In this document: positions 35,802 to 45,288 of the stretch, piece by piece | Layout: every line of letters starts with the position of its first letter | Position numbering within the stretch: the first letter of the stretch is position 1 | DNA from: Massilia frigida | Lineage (GTDB): Bacteria > Pseudomonadota > Gammaproteobacteria > Burkholderiales > Burkholderiaceae_D | DNA: 64,000 nucleotides | NCBI RefSeq assembly: GCF_011682175.1 | Contig: NZ_WHJG01000039.1 | Location: forward strand, 1-64,000 | Direction: 5' to 3' | The notes under the pieces: generated by a model | The model's database searches: none | Seen by the model: the letters and a program-made list of their open reading frames with translations, nothing else | What the model was told of the DNA's origin: nothing | Program-made: the position numbers and the translations under genes

Positions 35802-36959
35802 ATGTTGCGAATTCCGATGTCCCATTGCCTGAGCGTTGCGCTGATGACGCTGGCGCTGCCTGCCGCGCTGGCCCAGTTGCCCACCAGCGATGCGGCGCCT
35901 GCCGCCAAAGGCTGGCGCGCGGAATTGGTCAGCGAAGGCCTGTCCCATCCGTGGTCGATGGCGTGGTTGCCTGACGGACGCCTGCTGGTCACTACCAAGG
36001 AAGGCACGCTGCATCTGCTCAAGGGCAAGCGTTTCCAGCAAGTCGCGCTGGAGGGCTTGCCGCCGGTGTTTACGAACGGGCAGGGCGGCCTGCTCGATAT
36101 TGCCATCCATCCGGGCGACAAGAAAAATCCGCGCATTTACATGACCATGGCCACCGGCACCGATGAGGCCAACCGCACCACCCTGGTCCAGGGCGTGTTC
36201 GACGGCAATCGCGTGCATGGCATCAAGACCTTGTTCCGCGCCCAGCCCGACAAGAGTGGTGGCCAGCATTTCGGCGCGCGCCTGTTGTGGCAAAAGGATG
36301 GCAGCTTGTTGATGAGCATCGGCGACGGCGGCAATCCGCCCCAGCAGGTGGGCGGCATGCTGGCGCGCGACCAGGCCCAGAACCTGGGCAGCCATAACGG
36401 CTCCATCTTGCGCCTGACCGATGCCGGCAAGGCGGTGCCCGGCAATCCGCTGGCGGCGCGCCCGGGTGCGCTGCCGGAAATCTGGAGTTACGGCCACCGC
36501 AACATCCAGGGCATGGCGCTCGATGCCAATGGCCGCGTGTGGGCCACCGAACACGGGCCGCGCGGCGGCGATGAACTTAATCTGGTCGAAGCGGGTCAAA
36601 ACTATGGATGGCCCGTGCAAAGCTATGGGCGCGATTATCGAACGGGTGAACCGGTCGGCCAGCTGGTCGTGCCCGGCATGACGCAACCGAAGATTGCATG
36701 GGTGCCTTCGCCGGGCGCGTCCGGCCTGACCCAGTACAGCGGCAGCCAGTTCCCGCAATGGCGCGGCAGCCTGTTCAGCGGCGGGCTGGCGAGTACCGAC
36801 GTGCGGCGCATCGTGCTGGACAAGGACGGCAATGTGCTGTCGCAGGAGCGGCTGGAAATCGGCAAGCGCGTGCGCGATGTGCGCCAGGGGCCTGACGGGC
36901 ATTTGTACGTGATTACCGATGAAGACAACGGCCAGTTGCTGCGTATCGTGGCGCAGTAA
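35802..36959 (+). CDS. PQQ-type soluble aldose sugar dehydrogenase (YliI-like)
   Basis: A 385-residue exported six-bladed propeller enzyme. Signal peptide to about residue 24 (PAALAQ). Family motifs: SHPWSMAWLPDGRLLVTTK, GQGGLLDIAIHP, GGQHFGARLLW, IWSYGHRNIQGMA, EHGPRGGDELN and GQNYGWP. The His in GGQHFG corresponds to the catalytic base of soluble glucose dehydrogenase. These enzymes oxidise aldoses in the periplasm using PQQ. Start 35802 follows AAGGAGATCCCCG. Single-gene unit. Confidence 0.92.
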   Translation: MLRIPMSHCLSVALMTLALPAALAQLPTSDAAPAAKGWRAELVSEGLSHPWSMAWLPDGRLLVTTKEGTLHLLKGKRFQQVALEGLPPVFTNGQGGLLDIAIHPGDKKNPRIYMTMATGTDEANRTTLVQGVFDGNRVHGIKTLFRAQPDKSGGQHFGARLLWQKDGSLLMSIGDGGNPPQQVGGMLARDQAQNLGSHNGSILRLTDAGKAVPGNPLAARPGALPEIWSYGHRNIQGMALDANGRVWATEHGPRGGDELNLVEAGQNYGWPVQSYGRDYRTGEPVGQLVVPGMTQPKIAWVPSPGASGLTQYSGSQFPQWRGSLFSGGLASTDVRRIVLDKDGNVLSQERLEIGKRVRDVRQGPDGHLYVITDEDNGQLLRIVAQ

Positions 36960-37130
36960 GCGGCGCCGGGTGGCGATACGGGTATCGGGCTTGGGCCAGG
37001 GTGGGCCAGCGCCCGCACCGCCATGTTCCCGGCAGCGGCGCGGCAGGCTCGGGTCGGCGCTGTTCCGGCGCGGACGGCCCGGAGCCGGGTCCGGATTCGC
37101 GGTGCGCCGGTGCGCCCGCGTTCCCTCGGG

Positions 37131-38486
37131 TCAGGCCAACAAGGTCGAGACCATTGCGGTATCCATGCCCAACAGGTCGATCGTCGTGTCGTGCGCGAAT
37201 GCGGACGGCATGTCGTTCGCATGATCGGACGGCGTGCGCTGCGGTGAAAACAACAGGATTGCGTAGTCGACGTGCACCTGGTAACTATCGATTGCCGTCG
37301 TCGCCGACACCATCGACAGCAGAGTGCGCGCTGCCGCGGCTGCGTCACTGCCCTTATACGCGGCAATTTCTGTGGGCACATCCAGCTCGGCCGTGAAGTT
37401 CCAGGCAACGCTGACTTTGTTTGCGATGGTTTGCTTGTCGGTCAGTCCCTGGGCCGATGTGTTCGACTGCGCACCCCCAAGGATCGCGAGCGAGGCATTG
37501 GCGCGGGTGAGCTGGCCCGAATCGATGGCGGACGTCCAGAAATCGAGCCCTGCCTGGTTCGGGTCGCGGTTCAACAGATTGTTAAAGATGGATTTGACGA
37601 ACACGTGGGTGTCGCCGGGGTACAGCGCCTTCGATTCGGCGCTCGTACCGAACGAGTCGATGAGGTTCCGGATGCCCGCATCACTGCCGTATTTGCCGCT
37701 CAATTCGCTGACGTTGTCGGGTGCCTTCAACGCCGCCAGCTGCGACTGGAAGGCGCGCAAGCCGGCCGGATCGGCGGCGCGTCCGAAATAGCCCAGATAC
37801 AGCGATTCCGCCAGCATGCTGTAGCGCAGGTCGATAACGCCATCGGCGAAGGCGACCTGCTCCACATTGCGCACCTCATCGGTACCCTCCAGGCCGTCTT
37901 TGGCTGAGATCGTCAGGCGGGTACCCATATTGACCATGCTGTAGGCCGCCCGGTCGCCGGAATAGATCAGGGCATCGTCGCCGGCGCCGCCATCGATTTT
38001 CTCGCCGCCCATGGTGGAAGAGAGCTTGTCGTTTGCGCTGGTGCCGGCAATGGGGGTGGGCGTGCTCACCGTCGCCGTCTCCAGGTCCGCGTAGAGACGC
38101 ACGCTTCTGCCGGATGACCCCGGGTACATCAAGACGCTGGCATAGAAGGTTCCCGAGGAGGGAGCAATGAAATCGTGCAGATAAGTGCTGCCATCGGCGG
38201 AATAGCGGTATTCCTGGACAATTGCTTCGCCGCGTTCGTTGTATACCCAAATCATGGGCGCTTGCTGGTCGTCTGTCGCGCGAATCGCGTATTGCTTGCC
38301 GGCCACTGCAGTCCAGCTCAGGACTTTTTTGTAGTTGGGGCCCGGAGCCGGGTCGCCGACTCCAGCCGACAGATCCCATCCGAATTCCATGGGCGCGGGG
38401 ATGTAAGCCTGCAAGTTTAGCCTGGTGGCCGCAGCCATGTCCTCGGGAAGCAAGTGAAATTCGGTGGTTATCGTCGTGGTCGTCAT
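37131..38486 (-). CDS. DUF4214-domain secreted-type protein
   Basis: A 451-residue protein without a classical signal peptide. The N-terminal 140 residues are beta-rich (PPC-like: YAIRATDDQQAPMIWVYNER, SGTFYASVLMY). An RTX-like segment follows (about 146-175: GTSANDKLSS, GGEKIDGGAGDDALIYSGDR), then a DUF4214 region (about 225-370) with AESLYLGYFGRAADPAGLRAF and NNLLNRDPNQAGLDFW. Proteins of this build are usually exported by type I secretion and act at the cell surface. The C-terminus ends DLLGMDTAMVSTLLA, a hydrophobic end typical of such substrates. Start 38486 follows AAGGGCGCAGC. Confidence 0.82.
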   Translation of the reverse strand: MTTTTITTEFHLLPEDMAAATRLNLQAYIPAPMEFGWDLSAGVGDPAPGPNYKKVLSWTAVAGKQYAIRATDDQQAPMIWVYNERGEAIVQEYRYSADGSTYLHDFIAPSSGTFYASVLMYPGSSGRSVRLYADLETATVSTPTPIAGTSANDKLSSTMGGEKIDGGAGDDALIYSGDRAAYSMVNMGTRLTISAKDGLEGTDEVRNVEQVAFADGVIDLRYSMLAESLYLGYFGRAADPAGLRAFQSQLAALKAPDNVSELSGKYGSDAGIRNLIDSFGTSAESKALYPGDTHVFVKSIFNNLLNRDPNQAGLDFWTSAIDSGQLTRANASLAILGGAQSNTSAQGLTDKQTIANKVSVAWNFTAELDVPTEIAAYKGSDAAAAARTLLSMVSATTAIDSYQVHVDYAILLFSPQRTPSDHANDMPSAFAHDTTIDLLGMDTAMVSTLLA

Positions 38487-38862
38487 GCTGCGCCCTTATC
38501 GGCCGGCCGAAGCCAAAGCGGGGATTCTAAGGGCAATGCTGGTCAAAAAGGAAGAGCTTGTAAATATATAATTTTGCGTATTGGATAACGAGCGCCGCTG
38601 CCGATGCTGATGACGTCGCAGGATGAACGGGCGCCACGATAGCTCAGGGGACGCGTTGCCGTTTCCCGCATCGCTCGTTTCGCTGCGCAAGGCAAAGTAC
38701 GCGCCGGCGCGGGTGGAGCATGAGCGGCAAAGCAAAGCCCACGCATGCGTGGGCTGTTTCCTGGCTGGGCAAGGGCGTTACCGCCGCGCCAGCCGCAATG
38801 GGGCAGCGAGCGGCGCCGGCGTCGGGTTCGCCTGCGCCGCGCTGCCGCGGACGGAAGAAGCG
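38487..38862. other. Intergenic region between two minus-strand surface-protein genes
   Basis: No supportable gene. It contains the 20-bp palindrome annotated at 38736-38755. The AT-rich part at 38540-38590 lies upstream of the DUF4214 gene and may carry its promoter. Confidence 0.5.
38736..38755 (-). terminator. Perfect 20-bp palindrome downstream of the lectin gene
   Basis: AGCCCACGCATGCGTGGGCT is fully self-complementary. On the minus strand it is followed by TTGCTTTGC and lies 108 bases after the lectin stop codon. It could terminate the lectin transcript; the stem leaves no loop unless its centre opens. Confidence 0.45.
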
Positions 38863-40188
38863 TCAGCTATCCGTATCGTTGCTCAACTGCGCGCTCTGGC
38901 CGGATGCGCCCGCGCCACTGCTGGCAGACTCGGACGCCCCTACCGGCGTCTGGCCGAAGGACTGGATGGTGCCGCCCATGAACTCATACCCGGTGAGCGA
39001 CGGCCCCCACGACGAGCCGTTCCACCACTTGTGGTACAGCGCGCTGTCCGAGCCCGTGGCAAACACATCGAGCCGGTTGGCGGCCCACGACACCGCGCGC
39101 GGTTGCGAGGACAGGATACCGCCCATGTATTCGAACCCGGTCAGCGACGGACCCCAGTTGCTGCCGTCCCACCACTTGTGATACAGCGCGCTGTCGGTGC
39201 CGACCACGAACACATCGATGCGGTTCGGACCCCATGACACCGCCTCGGGGTTGCCAACGCACACGCCGCCGAGGCGTTCCAGGTTGTTCCCGGCAGGCAG
39301 CCAGGCACTGCCGTTCCACCACTTGTGATACAGCGCGCCATCGGTGCCGGTGACGAAGACGTCGAGGCGGTTGTTGCCCCATGCCACCGCGCGCGGCGCC
39401 GAGGTGCATACGCCGCCCAGCTTTTCGTAACCGGTCAGCGATGGCCCCCAGTTGCTGCCATCCCACCACTTGTGATACAGCGCGCGGTCGGTGCCGACGA
39501 CGAACACGTCGAGCCGGTTCGGTCCCCACGAGACGACTTCGGGCTGCTCCATGATGATGCCGCCCATGTTTTCGTAGCCGGTCAGCGATGGTCCCCAGGT
39601 CGATCCGCTGCGCCACTTGTGGTACAGGGCGCGGTCGGTGCCGATGACAAACACGTCGAGCCGGTTGGGACCCCACGAAATGGCGCGCGGGTCGCCGATG
39701 CACACGCCGCCCAGATTGGTATAGCCGGTGAGCGAAGGCGACCAGGTGCTGCCGTTCCAGGACTTGTGATACAGCGCGCTGTCGGTGCCGGTCACGAACA
39801 GGTCCAGGCGGTTGGGCTGGGTCGAGATCGCCTGCGGCGCGCTGGTGCCGATACCACCCATGAATTCGTAGCCGGTCACGGACGGATTCCAGCTGGCGCC
39901 ATTCCACCACTTGTGGTTCATGCCACGGTTCGTTCCCAGCGCGAACACGTCGAGCCGGTTCGGACCCCACGACACCACCGGGGACGAACTGGGCCGACGC
40001 GGACCCGCCTGCATCGCCAGCGCTTGCGCGTCGGGCGTGTCCGCCTGCGCCATGCCGGCCGCCGCAGGCTGGCTCATCATGTGAGCGCCCGGCATGCCGT
40101 GCGCGCTGGCCGGGGCGGCGGCGCTGCCGGCGTCCGACATCCCGCCACTGGTGATTGAATCCGTCATTTCCGATTGCATCGATTTCAT
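38863..40188 (-). CDS. Seven-bladed PLL-type lectin
   Basis: A 441-residue protein with an unstructured Met/Ala/Gly-rich head (about 1-70) and seven consecutive repeats of about 49 residues (about 70-415), each built as [23 protein letters not shown] then [12 protein letters not shown]. This matches PLL-family fucose/O-methyl-sugar-binding beta-propeller lectins from Photorhabdus and relatives. Seven repeats close one propeller. No signal peptide is seen, so export would need another route or cell lysis. The Ser/Gly-rich tail (about 416-441) ends NDTDS. Start 40188 follows AGGGAAACAGC. Confidence 0.88.
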   Translation of the reverse strand: MKSMQSEMTDSITSGGMSDAGSAAAPASAHGMPGAHMMSQPAAAGMAQADTPDAQALAMQAGPRRPSSSPVVSWGPNRLDVFALGTNRGMNHKWWNGASWNPSVTGYEFMGGIGTSAPQAISTQPNRLDLFVTGTDSALYHKSWNGSTWSPSLTGYTNLGGVCIGDPRAISWGPNRLDVFVIGTDRALYHKWRSGSTWGPSLTGYENMGGIIMEQPEVVSWGPNRLDVFVVGTDRALYHKWWDGSNWGPSLTGYEKLGGVCTSAPRAVAWGNNRLDVFVTGTDGALYHKWWNGSAWLPAGNNLERLGGVCVGNPEAVSWGPNRIDVFVVGTDSALYHKWWDGSNWGPSLTGFEYMGGILSSQPRAVSWAANRLDVFATGSDSALYHKWWNGSSWGPSLTGYEFMGGTIQSFGQTPVGASESASSGAGASGQSAQLSNDTDS

Positions 40189-40581
40189 GCTGTTTCCCTT
40201 TCGGTTCGTTGATGGTCTTCCTGCACGGCGTCGTGATGACGGCGCAGACGCGCAGGCCTGTATAAATTATCGACGCATTCCACAAGGGAACTTTTGACGG
40301 GGGTGAAGGGGCGACGCTGCCGTTTCCGGATGCGGGAATAAAAATACCTATCGAGAAATCAAAGCAATAGATTTCCAGCTGGAAACTAAATTGCGACACC
40401 TGCCGCGCGAACTTGCCGCCTGCGACACCCTGCGGCGCTGGCACTGGCACTGGCGCTGGCACTGGCACTGGCACTGGCACCGGTACTGGCGTTGCCGCCA
40501 GTGCCCGTCCTGCCGGTACTGTTGCCGCTGCCGCTGCCGCTGCCGTTGCCGCTGCTACCGGTGCCGCCGCCGGCGCCTTCG
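40189..40581. other. Intergenic region with low-complexity repeats
   Basis: About 390 bases upstream of the lectin gene. The stretch 40437-40570 is a degenerate hexamer array (GGCACT repeats, then CCGCTG-type units); it has no ribosome-binding site or known protein and I do not treat it as a gene. The AT-rich stretch at 40320-40395 may hold the lectin promoter. Confidence 0.5.
40437..40570. repeat. Hexanucleotide low-complexity tract
   Basis: Imperfect tandem GGCACT/GGCGCT units from about 40437 to 40490, followed by GCCGCT/GCCGTT units to about 40570. Noncoding as far as can be seen; it starts right after the stop of the acidic protein gene. Confidence 0.7.
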
Positions 40582-40782
40582 CTAGTCGTCGCCCGGCCCC
40601 TCGCCAGGCATGGTGTCCGCCATCAGCCGCAGATCGTCGTCATCTTCTTCGTCGTCATCCGGTCCGTCCGGCGTTTGCAGATCGTCGTCCGGAAACGGGA
40701 TACTCGCGTCCGGCACGCCGCGCGTGCGCGACAAGGGTGACGGCATGGCGCCGGACTGGTCGTTTTCGTGAGCATTGGACAT
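40582..40782 (-). CDS. Small acidic protein
   Basis: A 66-residue protein with a strongly acidic centre (DGPDDDEEDDDD, about 39-50) and a Gly-Asp end. No signal peptide, membrane span or known domain. ATG 40782 follows GGAGACTTGCC at good spacing, which supports translation. It is probably intrinsically disordered. It sits between the PEP-CTERM and lectin genes on the same strand; no link to either is evident. Confidence 0.6.
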   Translation of the reverse strand: MSNAHENDQSGAMPSPLSRTRGVPDASIPFPDDDLQTPDGPDDDEEDDDDLRLMADTMPGEGPGDD

Positions 40783-40860
40783 GGCAAGTCTCCACTAAAG
40801 TGATGACTCGTTGGACAAGGGCGTACCCTGCAAAGTTCCCGCCCGGTTTGTGCGCGCGCA

Positions 40861-41463
40861 TCAACCGGCGTGGCGCCGCCGTGCAATCAGCAGGCCGGCG
40901 ACGCCGATGCCGATCAGGCCGAGCGAAGCCGGCTCCGGCACCGGAACCGGCACCGGAATGGTCGGCACCGTGGTCGTCGCATTGCTCAACGAGAAACTCA
41001 GATCGTTGAACTGGTAAGGGCCGCCACGCAAATCTTCAAAACTGACCAGCGCGCTTCCCGGCATCCAATCCTGCTGCACCCGCGCGTGCGGGCGCCGGTC
41101 CGGATTGCGGCTGGCGGAACCGCTGTAAAAATCGCGTCCCGTCGTATTCACGTGCAGGCGAAACATCAGTTCACTGCCAACCACGAACCGGCCGAGGTTG
41201 AAGATGCCGCCGGGCGGCGTGCTGCGGTTGCTGAACATGAACACATCGTTATTGTCGATCCCGTCATCGGTAAACAAATACAGGTCGTTGGCATAGTTGG
41301 CCGAGCTGCCCTGATAAGTTGCCACGATGGCGCCCGCGTTCGCGGCGAGCACGGCCAGCCCCTCGGTTCCGGGCGAGGCGATGGGAATGGCGAACGCCGC
41401 CCCGGGCGCGAGTAGCGCGGTCAAGGCCACGCCGCCGGCAATGAGTCGAGAAAAGAATGTCAT
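40861..41463 (-). CDS. PEP-CTERM sorted exported protein
   Basis: A 200-residue exported protein. Signal peptide to about residue 25 (PGAAFA), a beta-rich central domain, then the sorting signal VPEPASLGLIGIGVAGLLIARRRHAG: the PEP motif, a hydrophobic span and a basic tail (about 175-200). Such proteins are processed by an exosortase during export, often together with exopolysaccharide; no exosortase gene is in the window. Start 41463 follows AGGGAGCGCGCGC. The middle domain has no recognised enzymatic motif. Confidence 0.88.
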   Translation of the reverse strand: MTFFSRLIAGGVALTALLAPGAAFAIPIASPGTEGLAVLAANAGAIVATYQGSSANYANDLYLFTDDGIDNNDVFMFSNRSTPPGGIFNLGRFVVGSELMFRLHVNTTGRDFYSGSASRNPDRRPHARVQQDWMPGSALVSFEDLRGGPYQFNDLSFSLSNATTTVPTIPVPVPVPEPASLGLIGIGVAGLLIARRRHAG

Positions 41464-41648
41464 GCGCGCGCTCCCTGCATCAGATCTGATATTTCCAAGG
41501 ATGAAATACGACGGAGAAGTCCCATCATAGCGACTACCCGATGGCGCCAGAGCTATGCGATTTGCGTATAGCTTTTTATCGAATATTCATATTTCAGAGC
41601 TAGCTCGGAGGCTTAGACTGCTTGTCATTCTTGACTAATGGCTAAGCA

Positions 41649-42797
41649 ATGAAAATCATCAAACTGACGACGTATCGGGTTCCGCCGCGCTGGATGCTGT
41701 TGAAGATCGAGACCGACGAAGGCTTCGTCGGCTGGGGCGAACCGGTGATCGAAGGCCGTGCGCGCACGGTCGAAGCGGCGGTCCACGAGATGACGCCATT
41801 CCTGATCGGCCAGGACCCGGGCCGCATCAACGACCTGTGGCAAGCCATGTACCGTGGCGGTTTCTACCGTGGTGGCGCGATCCTGATGAGCGCCATCGCC
41901 GGCATCGACCAGGCCTTGTGGGACATCAAGGGCAAGCTGCTCGGCGTGCCGGTCTACGACCTGCTGGGCGGCCGGGTACGCGACAAGATGAAGATGTACA
42001 GCTGGGTGGGCGGCGACCGTCCGTCGGACGTCATCGCAGGCATCCGCAAGCTGCGCGAAGTCGGCATCGACACCTTCAAGATGAACGGCACCGAGGAAAT
42101 GCGCATGCTCGACAGCGCCCGCTCGGTCGACCAGGCGGTCGGACGCATCGCCGAAATTCGCGAAGCCTTCGGCAACGAGATCGAATTCGGCATCGACTTC
42201 CACGGCCGCGTGGCAGCGCCCATGGCCAAGGTGCTGCTGCGCGCCCTCGAACCGTACCGCCCCCTGTTTGTCGAAGAGCCGGTGCTGGCCGAGCAGGCCG
42301 AGTATTATCCGCGCCTGGCCGAATCGACCTCGATCCCGCTGGCGGCCGGTGAGCGCATGTACTCGCGCTTCGAATTCAAGCGCGTGCTTGAACAGGGCGG
42401 CCTGGCGATCCTGCAACCGGACCTGTCGCATGCCGGCGGCATCACCGAATGCGTCAAGATCGCCGCCATGGCCGAAGCCTACGACGTCGCCGTGGCCCCG
42501 CATTGCCCGCTCGGCCCCGTGGCGCTGGCGGCCTGCCTGCACCTCGACTTCGTATCGCACAACGCCGTGCTGCAGGAGCAGAGCATGGGCATCCATTACA
42601 ACCAGGGCGCCGAACTGCTCGACTACGTCAAGAACAAGGAAGACTTCCGCATGGAAGGCGGCTACATCGCGGCCCTGACCAAGCCGGGCCTGGGTGTCGA
42701 GGTGGACGAAGAACGCGTGATCGAGGCCAGCAAGCATGCGCCCGACTGGCGCAATCCGCTGTGGCGCCATGAAGATGGCAGCGTCGCCGAGTGGTAG
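41649..42797 (+). CDS. dgoD: D-galactonate dehydratase
   Basis: A 382-residue enolase-superfamily enzyme converting D-galactonate to 2-dehydro-3-deoxygalactonate. Ligand and catalytic residues fall at the positions I recall for E. coli DgoD: D183, H185 (GIDFHGRV), E209 (FVEEP), E235 (AAGERM) and H285 (APHCPLGP). The C-terminal [17 protein letters not shown] is also conserved. It is the first gene of a plus-strand cluster with beta-galactosidase, lactonase, importer, kinase, aldolase and dehydrogenase genes, completing the De Ley-Doudoroff route. The upstream AT-rich gap (41464-41648) should carry the promoter. Confidence 0.95.
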   Translation: MKIIKLTTYRVPPRWMLLKIETDEGFVGWGEPVIEGRARTVEAAVHEMTPFLIGQDPGRINDLWQAMYRGGFYRGGAILMSAIAGIDQALWDIKGKLLGVPVYDLLGGRVRDKMKMYSWVGGDRPSDVIAGIRKLREVGIDTFKMNGTEEMRMLDSARSVDQAVGRIAEIREAFGNEIEFGIDFHGRVAAPMAKVLLRALEPYRPLFVEEPVLAEQAEYYPRLAESTSIPLAAGERMYSRFEFKRVLEQGGLAILQPDLSHAGGITECVKIAAMAEAYDVAVAPHCPLGPVALAACLHLDFVSHNAVLQEQSMGIHYNQGAELLDYVKNKEDFRMEGGYIAALTKPGLGVEVDEERVIEASKHAPDWRNPLWRHEDGSVAEW

Positions 42798-42845
42798 CAG
42801 TCAAAAAAAAGACGCAAGCAATACCATAATAATAACGGAGACAAG

Positions 42846-45284
42846 ATGCACCTGAGCGTTAAATGCCTGCCGCTGCTGGTGGCGGGCACCTTTGCCAGCA
42901 CCGCGTGCGGCCAGGCCCTGCTGCACATCGACGCCAGCGCGCCGGCCAGGGCGCCGCTCGAAAACCAGCTGCAAATGGGTGCCACGGTGTCGCCGTCGGG
43001 TGAGCGCATCGGCGCCAACAGCCAGTACCTGACCCGCAACGGCAAGCCGTGGATGCCGGTGATGGGCGAATTCCATTACAGCCGCACCCCGGCCGACGAA
43101 TGGGAAGCGGAGCTGCGCAAGATGAAGGCGGCCGGCATCGACGTCGTCGCCACCTACATCATGTGGAACCACCACGAAGAGCGGCAGGGCATTTACGTCT
43201 GGAACGGCCAGCGCGACCTGCGCCGCTTCGTGCAACTGGCCGCTAGCGCGGGCCTCGACGTGGTGGTGCGGATCGGCCCCTGGGTGCACGCGGAAGTGCG
43301 CTATGGCGGCATTCCCGACTGGGTCGTGGGCGCGATGCCCACACGCGGCGACGACCCGCAGTACCTGCGCCAGGTGGCAGGCCTGTACGGCCAGATCGGC
43401 CGCCAGCTCAAGGGCTTGCTGTGGAAGGATGGCGGCCGCGTGATCGGCGTGCAGATCGAAAACGAATACAACCTCAATGGCCCGGGCGAAGGCGCCGGCC
43501 ATATCAGCACCCTCAAGCGCATGGCGCGCGCCGCCGGCCTGGACGTGCCGCTGTACACCGTCACCGGCTGGGAGCAGACCGTGTATCGGTCCGGTGAAGT
43601 CACGCCGGTGTTCGGCGGCTATCCCGACGAGCCATGGGCACGCGCCACCGGTGAACTGCCGCCGAAAGAAACCTACGCCTTCCGCTTCGACAGCCGCGTC
43701 AGCGGCGACCTTGGTGCGCAGACCAAAGCCAGCGCGCGCGGCACCGCCGACACCGATATCGACAAAACCCCGTTCCTGGGCGCCGAATATGGCGCGGGCC
43801 TGCCGTTCATGTACCGCCGCCGCCCGGTAGTGTCGAGCGACGACATCGCGTCGATGCTGCCGGTACAGCTGGGTTCCGGCGTGAACCTGGTCGGTTACTA
43901 CATGTTCCACGGAGGGCGCAATCCGGCCGGCATGACCACGCTCGAAGAAAGCACGCTCACCGGCGGCTACAACGACACGCCGATGATCAGCTACGACTTC
44001 CAGGCGCCACTCGGCCCGGATGGCCAGCAGCGTCCCGTGCTCACGCGCCTGCGTCCCTTTCACCTGTTCATGCGCGACTTCGGCGAGCGCCTCGCGCCCA
44101 TGACGGTGCGTAAACCCGACGTGGTGCCCACCGGCCCGGACGACCTGAAAACGCCGCGCTTTTCCGTGCGCAGCCAGGGTGACAGCGCGTTTCTGTTCGT
44201 GAGCAACCACGTGCGCCAGTATCCGATGCCGGTGCAGCGCCAGGTGCGCTTCTCGGTCAAGCTGCCCGCCCAGACCGTGGAGTTCCCGCGCCAGCCGGTC
44301 GACCTGGCCGACGGCAGCTATTTCATCTGGCCGGTCAACATGGACCTGGACGGCACCCGCCTGGCGTATGCCACGGCGCAGCCGGTGGCGCGGCTCGATA
44401 ACGGCAAGGCAGGCGTCGTGTACGTGTTCGCGGCCAGCGCCGGCATTCCGGTCGAACTGGGGTTCGCCGCCGCCGCCGCAAGCAGCCTGACAGCGCCCGG
44501 CGCCCGCATTGCCCAGGACGGCGGCAAGACCGTCATCGACGGCATTACTCCCGGCACGCAGGCGGCGGTGACGATCCGGCGCGACGGCAAGCCACCCGTG
44601 ACGCTGCTGGTGCTCACGCCGGAACAATCGGAGCAACTGGCCATCGGCCAGCTGGCCGGCCAGCGCCGTCTCGTGATCGGCGCCCAGCAAACCTGGTTTG
44701 CCGACGGTGGCTTGCGCATGCGCTCGGACGGCAATCCGGCCTTCCGCTTCGCCGTCTATCCGGCGCTGGCGCGCATGCCGAAAGCCGACATGCCACTCCA
44801 CGCCGGCCAGGACGGCATGTTCCAGTCGTTTGCCGCCACGCTGCCGGCGCGCAGCCCTGAGGCGACGTTCAAGCCGGTGCGCGCGGCGCGTCCGGCACGC
44901 CCGGTAATGATCGGCGGCCTGGCCAACGCCGCGCTGCAACCGCTGCCCGAGAGTTTCAGCGCCGCCGCAGCCTGGTCGATCGACCTGCCGCGCGACACGA
45001 ACCGGCTCGATGCGCTGGTCGAACTCGATTTCGTCGGCGACATCGGACGCCTGTTCAACGGCACCCGCATGCTGGACGACTGGTACTACAGCGGCTACGG
45101 CTGGCAATTCGCGGCGCGCCACGCAGGCAGCGGTCCGCTGACCCTGTCGGTGCTGCCACTGCGCGCCGACGCCCCGGTCTATATTCCGAAAGAAGGCCGC
45201 CCGGACTTCGGCGGCAAGGAGCCGATCGCCGAACTGCGCGCCGTGCGCGTGACCCCGATTTACCGTCTCGACGTGAAGCCGTGA
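42846..45284 (+). CDS. GH35 beta-galactosidase
   Basis: An 812-residue glycoside hydrolase family 35 enzyme releasing terminal beta-galactose. The signal-peptide-like N-terminus (LPLLVAGTFASTACGQA) suggests export; the Cys in TAC could also make it a lipoprotein. The TIM barrel (about 60-400) shows GEFHYSRTPADEWEAEL, TYIMWNHHEE, RIGPWVHAEVRYGGIPDW and the acid/base motif IENEYN (E207); E314 in GAEYG is a candidate nucleophile. The C-terminal half holds beta-sandwich domains. Start 42846 follows CGGAGACAAG, 48 bases after dgoD. Confidence 0.92.
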   Translation: MHLSVKCLPLLVAGTFASTACGQALLHIDASAPARAPLENQLQMGATVSPSGERIGANSQYLTRNGKPWMPVMGEFHYSRTPADEWEAELRKMKAAGIDVVATYIMWNHHEERQGIYVWNGQRDLRRFVQLAASAGLDVVVRIGPWVHAEVRYGGIPDWVVGAMPTRGDDPQYLRQVAGLYGQIGRQLKGLLWKDGGRVIGVQIENEYNLNGPGEGAGHISTLKRMARAAGLDVPLYTVTGWEQTVYRSGEVTPVFGGYPDEPWARATGELPPKETYAFRFDSRVSGDLGAQTKASARGTADTDIDKTPFLGAEYGAGLPFMYRRRPVVSSDDIASMLPVQLGSGVNLVGYYMFHGGRNPAGMTTLEESTLTGGYNDTPMISYDFQAPLGPDGQQRPVLTRLRPFHLFMRDFGERLAPMTVRKPDVVPTGPDDLKTPRFSVRSQGDSAFLFVSNHVRQYPMPVQRQVRFSVKLPAQTVEFPRQPVDLADGSYFIWPVNMDLDGTRLAYATAQPVARLDNGKAGVVYVFAASAGIPVELGFAAAAASSLTAPGARIAQDGGKTVIDGITPGTQAAVTIRRDGKPPVTLLVLTPEQSEQLAIGQLAGQRRLVIGAQQTWFADGGLRMRSDGNPAFRFAVYPALARMPKADMPLHAGQDGMFQSFAATLPARSPEATFKPVRAARPARPVMIGGLANAALQPLPESFSAAAAWSIDLPRDTNRLDALVELDFVGDIGRLFNGTRMLDDWYYSGYGWQFAARHAGSGPLTLSVLPLRADAPVYIPKEGRPDFGGKEPIAELRAVRVTPIYRLDVKP

Positions 45285-45288
45285 ACCG

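Noticed and set aside
40437-40570. A Gly-Thr/Ala-rich open frame considered as a small gene
   Set aside because: It is simple hexamer repeat without ribosome-binding site or known domain; composition alone keeps it open.
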